Notes under the pieces: model-generated
Database searches by the model: none
What the model saw: only the letters and a program-made list of their open reading frames with translations
What the model was told of the DNA's origin: nothing
Source of the DNA: Microbispora rosea subsp. aerata
Lineage (GTDB): Bacteria > Actinomycetota > Actinomycetes > Streptosporangiales > Streptosporangiaceae
NCBI RefSeq assembly: GCF_014647835.1
Contig: NZ_BMPY01000033.1
Location: forward strand, 17,291-81,290
Direction: 5' to 3'
Length of the DNA stretch: 64,000 bases
Made by a program: the position numbers and the translations under genes
Shown here: positions 59,507-64,000 of the stretch, one piece after another
Position numbering within the stretch: position 1 is the first letter of the stretch
Layout of the letters: each line of letters starts with the position of its first letter

Positions 59507-59731
59507 GTGACCTGTCTCCCACTGAAAGATTTCCGACACAAAATGATAGATCGTGTAATGCGGCGGCAGTAGGACCGGGCGGTGGGTTCAGCGTGCGTTC
59601 AGGTCCTTGTAAGCGGCCTGCAAACCACGATGGGAGCGATGAAAGCGGGCTGCAGGCGGGTCGGCCTATCACTGACGTGCACCCCGACAGCACCCCGCAT
59701 CGGGGGATCGTCCTCGAACAGGAGAACCGAA

Positions 59732-60262
59732 ATGCGACGCTCCATCACCCTCGGGCTCGCCGCGGCCACCGCTGTCGCCGCCCTCGGACTGCCGGCCCTC
59801 GCGACCGCCGCGAACGCCGCCCCCGCCTCCGCCGCCTCCCACCACTACGGCGACTGGGACTACGACGGGCGGTGGGGCACCTACTGGTCGTCCAACCGCC
59901 TCGCCAAGGCCAACGGCTACGTCGACGTCGACTACAAGGGCAAGAAGTCGAACCGGGTCCACATCACCGGCAAGCTGTACGACAACGACTACCGCACCTA
60001 CCGTCGGGGTGGTAAGTGCGCGTTCGTCAAGTTCCGGGTGTCGTACTGGGACGGCGGCAAGAACCACTGGTCATCGAGCTACAAGACCTACAAGTACTGC
60101 GGCGCCGGCGGCTACAAGAAGATCGACTTCTGGCGCTACGACGTCGCCCAGGTGCAGGCGCAGGTCTGCCAGATCGGTCAGTTCAGCAACTACCCGGTCA
60201 AGTGCGGCCAGTGGCGCACCGTCTACAACGCCTACGACCACCACTACGGCTACCACGCCTGA
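59732..60262 (+). CDS. small secreted Tyr/Lys-rich protein
   Basis: A 176-aa exported protein: signal peptide (MRRSITLGLAAATAVAALGL ... ANAAPASA, cleavage about residue 35), then a mature part unusually rich in Tyr, Trp, Lys and Asp (HHYGDWDYDGRWGTYWSS, YVDVDYKGKKSN, YDVAQVQAQVCQI). The cysteines could form two disulphides. No family is recognised. ATG 59732 follows AGGAG. It is divergent from the AfsR-type regulator (225-bp gap), so it may be under its control. Confidence 0.8.
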   Translation: MRRSITLGLAAATAVAALGLPALATAANAAPASAASHHYGDWDYDGRWGTYWSSNRLAKANGYVDVDYKGKKSNRVHITGKLYDNDYRTYRRGGKCAFVKFRVSYWDGGKNHWSSSYKTYKYCGAGGYKKIDFWRYDVAQVQAQVCQIGQFSNYPVKCGQWRTVYNAYDHHYGYHA

Positions 60263-60283
60263 CGGTCGTCCCCCGTACATGAT

Positions 60284-60311
60284 GCGGCCCGCCCCTTCCG
60301 GGACGGGCCGC
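60284..60311 (+). terminator. terminator after the secreted protein gene
   Basis: GCGGCCCG (60284-60291) pairs with CGGGCCGC (60304-60311), enclosing a small GC-rich loop that extends the stem. It lies 22 bp after the stop and before the convergent GNAT gene. Confidence 0.7.
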
Positions 60312-60329
60312 TTCTCGCTTATGGACTGA

Positions 60330-60989
60330 TCACGCTGCCGCTTCCGACGCCGCGTCCACCAGGCCGAGCCTCGCGAGCAGGCGTTCGCGTACGGCGGGCC
60401 ACTCGGGACGCAGAATCGAGTAATAGGCGGTATCTCGGACCGTGTCGTCGGCGCCTCGGCTGTCCGCTCGTCGCACACCGTCGAGGTGCGCGCCGAGAGC
60501 CTCGATGGCGGCCCGGGATCGGGTGTTGCGTACGTCTGCCTTGAGGGTGATCCGGTGAACCTGCCAGGTCTCGAAGGCCAGGGAGAGCATCAGATACTTG
60601 CTCTCCCGGTTGACACCGGTGCCCTGGGCCGACGCGGCGAGCCAGGTGTATCCGATGTCGGCGACGGACGGGACCTCGCCCACCGCGCCCTTCGTACCGG
60701 GCGGCCAGGGCATCGGGCCCTGCCAGTACTCCAGGTTCATCAGACGGGTGGCACCGACCACGCGGTCGGTGTGCAGCCACCGGATGGCGAAGGGCAGCGT
60801 GCGGCCCTCCGCCTGCTCAGCCAATGCGGCCTCCACATAGGAGACCATCTCTTCCCGGCCAGCGGGAACGCGAGTGAAGGCGTACGTAGAACGGTCTTCA
60901 CTCGCCGCGGCGACGAGGTCGTCGAGCACCGCGAGGCTGAGCGGTTCCAGGCGCACGGAGCGCCCGGACAGGGTGACAAAAGCGGGCAT
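60330..60989 (-). CDS. GNAT-family N-acetyltransferase (RimJ/RimL type)
   Basis: A 219-aa RimJ/L-like acetyltransferase (Acetyltransf_3): VTLSGRSVRLEPLSLAVLDDLVAAASED at the N-terminus, GATRLMNLEYW, DIGYTWLAASAQGTGVNRESKYLMLSLAFE (motif A with acetyl-CoA loop) and VHRITLKADVRNTRSRAAIEALGA (motif B). Substrate (ribosomal-protein N-terminus, peptide or antibiotic) is unknown. ATG 60989 is listed; GTG 60995 is a neighbour with AGGAG nearer to it. The gene is convergent with the secreted protein gene. Confidence 0.9.
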   Translation of the reverse strand: MPAFVTLSGRSVRLEPLSLAVLDDLVAAASEDRSTYAFTRVPAGREEMVSYVEAALAEQAEGRTLPFAIRWLHTDRVVGATRLMNLEYWQGPMPWPPGTKGAVGEVPSVADIGYTWLAASAQGTGVNRESKYLMLSLAFETWQVHRITLKADVRNTRSRAAIEALGAHLDGVRRADSRGADDTVRDTAYYSILRPEWPAVRERLLARLGLVDAASEAAA

Positions 60990-61360
60990 GAGCACATGAT
61001 GGGGGCTCCTGACCACGTCTGATACCCACTGACACAAGACATCTTGGCGGGGCGCGGGTTAAGGGGTGTGACCCCATGGAAAACCGCAGGTCAGAGCCTT
61101 GATCGGCACCTCATGCGGCGGGCGGCCAGGGTAAAGATTTGGCCAAAGATCCACAGGGTCCGGCGGACGGTTCAGCAGAGGGTTCCTACGGTGCCCGCAG
61201 GCGCGCCCAAAGGGGCTTTCGGTCGCGTTCGCCAGCCCCTCGAATCGGCGGCGTCCCAGTCATCCATACGACGACGCAGCCCCTGCTTGCCGCCCCTGCC
61301 CCCGTCCGCGTCATCGGCGCCGTCCGCCCGTCCGCGCGATCCCCGCCGCCCCCTACCCTC

Positions 61361-61600
61361 GTCCGCGCTGGCCGTGCCGTCCCTGCTCTCCGTCCGCGCT
61401 GGCCGTGCCGTCCCTGCTCTCCGTCCGCGCTGGCCATGCCGTCCCTGCCCTCCGTCCGCGCTGGCCATGCCGTCCACGCCGCCGCGCTTGTCTCTGCCCT
61501 CGTCCACGCCGCCGTGCCGTCCCTGCTCCCCCGTGCGTCCACGCCGCCGCGCTTGTCTCTGCCCTCGTCCACGCCGCCGTGCCGTCCCTGCCCTCGTCCA
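61361..61600. repeat. minisatellite: 31-bp and 65-bp tandem repeats
   Basis: A 31-bp unit beginning GTCCGCGCTGGCCGTGCCG starts at 61361, 61392, 61423 and 61454 (last copy partial) with few differences. It is followed by a second array in which GTCCACGCCGCCGCGCTTG recurs at 61472 and 61537 (65-bp period). Neither period is divisible by three. Confidence 0.9.
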
Positions 61601-61897
61601 CGCGGGCGCGCTGCCCCTGCTCCCGTCCACGGGGGCCGCGTCGTCTCCCTTCGTCCGTGCGGTCTGCGCTGTCCCTGCTCCCTCATGCCGTTCCTGTTGT
61701 CGGTGCTGTCCGTGCGTCGATGCCGTCCGTGTGTACGCGCGGCGCGCCGGGAATGTGCGGGTTGCGCATCACCATCGTGAGGCGTCATGTGACGCGTCTT
61801 CGTGACGCGTCATTGTGACGGCGACGACCGGTCGCCGTACCGTACGCCGCCGTGCCATCGCGCCGGAATACGTTCTGTCGGACGAGCGGGCCGCGAC

Positions 61898-62110
61898 CGT
61901 CATGAAGGTGATCGGCGCGCCAGAATCGCGAGCCGAGCGCTGCGGCCGTCCTCGAACTCGTCGTCGGTGGTCAGCGCACCGCAGAGTCGCGAGCCCCGAG
62001 GCGCCCTTGAGCTCGTCGTAGGTGACCGGCGCGCCGCAGAGCCGTTCTCGAGCTCGTTGTCGAGCGCACCGCGAGTGGTCCTCGAGCTTGTCATCGGGAG
62101 CACCGCCGGA
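61898..62110. repeat. diverged direct repeats with a CTCGAGCTCGTC core
   Basis: Four or five imperfect units of about 35-55 bp share a core like CTCGAACTCGTCGTCGG followed by GCGCACCGCAGAG (clear at about 61950, 61996, 62046 and 62090). Copies have diverged in length and sequence. Confidence 0.6.
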
Positions 62111-62717
62111 GTCCGGTGCGGTCCTCCCGCAGCAGCCGGAAACGATTCGGCCGGCCCAGCCCCCGCGGCTCACGGTCGCCCTGCTGGTCGACACGATGCG
62201 CGTCCCCCGACCCAGCCGCGCCGCTCAGCTTGAACGCGCTGTCCGGCTCACCCGTGCGCCACCCCTCACCCGGCTCGGCCGCGTCGCCGAGTTTGACCGT
62301 TCCGCCCAGTGCGCCCGCGCCATCCGGCATGGCCGCGTTGTGAAGCTCGCCTGCGCTCTGCACCCCCGTCGCCGCTGTCCTTTGGGTGCGATTGCCGCAT
62401 TCGGTGCTAGCGCCCCTTTTCTCGGGCCGGCCGCGCTGACCGCGTGCGGGCTGGCCGTCTCCCATAAGGGCGGACTCCGGCTACATCGACCCGGCTACAC
62501 AACGCGTCACCGGCAGTCCCGGCCGCAGCCTCGACGCGCTCTCCGCTCTCGACACGCTCCTCGTCCGGGGAAGAGCGCGTCGCCCCGTTGTTCGCGCATG
62601 GCGCGCTTGGCGCGGGCTTGACCTGCTGCTCCAACTATTCGCTTCTGGCAGGTTGCCGACAGTGACGAGACCTTGCGACAATTAATACAAGCTTTCGAAT
62701 CCAATCAAGGAGGTGCG

Positions 62718-64000
62718 ATGAACCTGTTCGACTTCGATCCAGAGCACCTTCGTCGTTCGAATGATGATGTCGGTGAGTGGTGGGACCGGCTGATCGCCAA
62801 TTCCCCACTGTGGTCGTCTGAGGGTTCTCTCGCCCGCGAGCCCTTTCCGATCGTCGGCATCAATCTGACGCGGCACGCGAGGTGGAACACAAGCACGGCC
62901 ACCGGCGACGACACGACCGGTGCCGCAAGCACAAGCAGCCCGGGCATGAGCGCCGCCGACGCGGCCGCCAGTGCCGGTCGCACCCGCACCGACGGGGCTG
63001 CCGGTGATGACATGTGGGCCGGCACCCGCGCTGATACCGGCGAGCGGCATGCCGACGCGGCCGCCGATGCCGGCACGCGTGCTCGAACTCGCGCTGGTGC
63101 TGGTGCTGATACCGGCGAGCGGGATGCCGACGCGGGTGCTGCCGATGGTGGTTGTCCTCGGCCTGCCGGTGGCGCGGCTGCCGGTCCCGCGGATACCGGT
63201 ACCGATGCTGCGGCTGCGGCTGCGGCTGCGGCTGCCGGAGCTGGTTTCGGTGACGCGGGTGGTGCCGGTGGTGGCGGCAATGGTTCTAATGGCGCGGGTG
63301 CTGCTGGTGGCGCTGACATCGGTTCCGATCGCGCGGGTGCTGGCGCGGCTGTCGGCAGCGACCATGCCGGTGGCAGCCGTGCCGGTGGTGCCGGTGCGGG
63401 TCATGCCGGTGCCGACGACGCGGGTGCCGGCGCTGGTGTGGGTGGTGCCCGGGGCCGGTCGTCGTGGGTGCTGGTGGAGTCGGCGTGGGAGGCCGCGGAC
63501 GCGGTGGCGCTGGCCCCGGCCCCGGACGACGCGGGGATCTGCATGGCCGAGGCCGAGCGGTTGATGGCCGCCCGGGACCGCATCTCCTGTGCGTTGTCGG
63601 AGCGGGTGGGACGGGTGCACCGTGCGGGGGAAGCAAAGCAGCATGGGCACGCCTCCACCCGGTCCTGGCTGCGCACCAGTGCGGGGATGACCACAGCCGG
63701 GGCGGGCCGCCTGCTCACCCTGGCCGTAGAGCTGGCCCGCCTCCCGCAGGTGCGGGAGGCGTTCACGAAGGGGACCCTTGCGGCGGGGCTGGTGGAGGCC
63801 ATCTGCACCGCCACCGCTCACCTGACCGACGAGCAAGCCGCTCTGGCTGAGCCGATCCTGCTGGAGCTGGCGTCCAAGGCGGGCCCGGCGGAGGTGGCCA
63901 AGGCCGGGCGCTATCTGCGGGCGGTGCTCGACCCCGACGGCGAGGAACGCGATGAGCAGGCCGACTATGGGCGGCGGTTTCTGCGGGTGCGGCCGGGTGC
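62718..64000 (+). CDS. 13E12/DUF222-family protein with a long Gly/Ala-rich insertion (runs off the window)
   Basis: Translated from ATG 62718 the frame stays open for 427 codons to the window end. The start follows AAGGAGG at 62708-62714. Residues 1-60 (MNLFDFDPEHLRRSNDDVGE, WWDRLIANSPLWS) look like a normal N-terminus; about 60-245 are a Gly/Ala/Asp/Arg low-complexity insertion; from about 250 comes the DUF222 domain (VLVESAWEAADAVALA, AERLMAARDRISCALSERVGRV, GHASTRSWLRTSAGMTTAGAGRLL, LAAGLVEAICTATAHLTDEQA). In this family an HNH nuclease domain normally follows, but it would lie beyond the window. These genes are multicopy in actinomycete genomes. The function is unknown; mobility is suspected only because of copy number. 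Confidence 0.88.
   Translation, partial: MNLFDFDPEHLRRSNDDVGEWWDRLIANSPLWSSEGSLAREPFPIVGINLTRHARWNTSTATGDDTTGAASTSSPGMSAADAAASAGRTRTDGAAGDDMWAGTRADTGERHADAAADAGTRARTRAGAGADTGERDADAGAADGGCPRPAGGAAAGPADTGTDAAAAAAAAAAGAGFGDAGGAGGGGNGSNGAGAAGGADIGSDRAGAGAAVGSDHAGGSRAGGAGAGHAGADDAGAGAGVGGARGRSSWVLVESAWEAADAVALAPAPDDAGICMAEAERLMAARDRISCALSERVGRVHRAGEAKQHGHASTRSWLRTSAGMTTAGAGRLLTLAVELARLPQVREAFTKGTLAAGLVEAICTATAHLTDEQAALAEPILLELASKAGPAEVAKAGRYLRAVLDPDGEERDEQADYGRRFLRVRPG

Larger units (their letters stand above)
60990..62717. other. 1.7-kb gene-free repeat-rich stretch
   Basis: No supported coding gene. Long open frames on both strands come from GC-rich tandem repeats whose periods (31 and 65 bp) are not multiples of three, so a coding origin is unlikely. 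60990-61360 is unique sequence without recognisable signals. 61361-61600 and 61898-62110 are repeats (listed separately). Near 61782-61822 the words GTGACGCGTC and TGACG recur in close inverted copies. 62126-62640 is low-complexity with weak 30-40-bp periodicity. An AT-rich stretch at 62676-62705 probably holds the promoter of the next gene. Confidence 0.6.

Noticed and set aside
61044-61805. Long Pro/Ser/Arg-rich open frames on both strands
   Set aside because: They arise from 31-bp and 65-bp repeats with periods not divisible by three and lack ribosome sites.
61361-62110. CRISPR array
   Set aside because: Repeats are contiguous or of uneven length without unique spacers of constant size, and no cas genes are present.
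62682-63836. A 384-codon minus-strand open frame over the DUF222 gene
   Set aside because: Its Thr/Ser/Gly/Arg repeats are the complement of the Gly/Ala insert; the plus frame has a good ribosome site and the DUF222 domain.

Overview
The window is high-GC actinobacterial chromosome. GC-rich third codon positions, many GTG starts, leaderless-looking promoters, a protein O-mannosyltransferase, an AfsR/SARP regulator, an F420-type LLM oxidoreductase and a 13E12/DUF222 protein together suggest a filamentous actinomycete, probably Streptosporangiales (inference; no rRNA is present). It is mostly core chromosome. No phage, IS element or CRISPR array was seen.

Layout. 1-6.3 kb: end of an MFS gene, idi, then padR-ino1 divergent from a DUF5318 gene and the penicillin-binding protein ponA, with a perfect 19-bp palindrome between padR and DUF5318. 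6.4-9.2 kb: two GT87-type membrane glycosyltransferases. 9.2-12.6 kb: an endonuclease IV-like gene, a small membrane protein and the rpsF-ssb-rpsR-rplI cluster. 12.9-16.9 kb: a polar amino-acid ABC transporter and a MATE exporter. 17.2-20.1 kb: dnaB, interrupted in its P-loop by a 500-residue class 3-type intein with an internal LAGLIDADG endonuclease and a Cys-rich insertion. The ino1-to-dnaB order resembles what I recall of M. tuberculosis Rv0046c-Rv0058.

20.1-34.3 kb is accessory and regulatory: a PadR-controlled membrane protein plus carotenoid oxygenase, a three-domain amidase, an SRPBCC gene and XRE regulator, a DrrAB-like ABC exporter divergent from a two-component system, a beta-clamp gene away from dnaA, FadR-type and XRE-TPR regulators, and small membrane proteins. 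34.5-47.2 kb is core again: upp; two tandem TadA-associated genes with tadA; tRNA-Ser(CGA); a VapB-like protein, a zinc metallopeptidase and the O-mannosyltransferase; tRNA-Ser(GGA); 4.5S RNA; dnaX-ebfC-recR-DUF5063-lysC-asd. The last run links replication and repair functions to aspartate-family amino-acid synthesis.

47.3-60.3 kb holds TetR, LLM oxidoreductase, DUF1232, DUF1684, a decayed oligopeptide ABC operon fused by deletions, an amidohydrolase with altered metal-site residues, SURF1, an HxlR/GNAT/TetR cluster, a methyltransferase and an AfsR-type regulator divergent from a small secreted protein. From about 61.0 to 62.7 kb there is no convincing gene. That stretch holds a 31-bp minisatellite, a 65-bp repeat and a second diverged repeat field, and leads into a DUF222 gene with a long Gly/Ala insertion that runs off the end.

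The most notable items are the class 3 intein in the DnaB P-loop, the repeat field beside the DUF222 gene, the fused ABC remnant, the tandem operators of the carotenoid-oxygenase operon, and a recurring leaderless promoter signature (TAnnnT placed 6-8 nt before a start codon).
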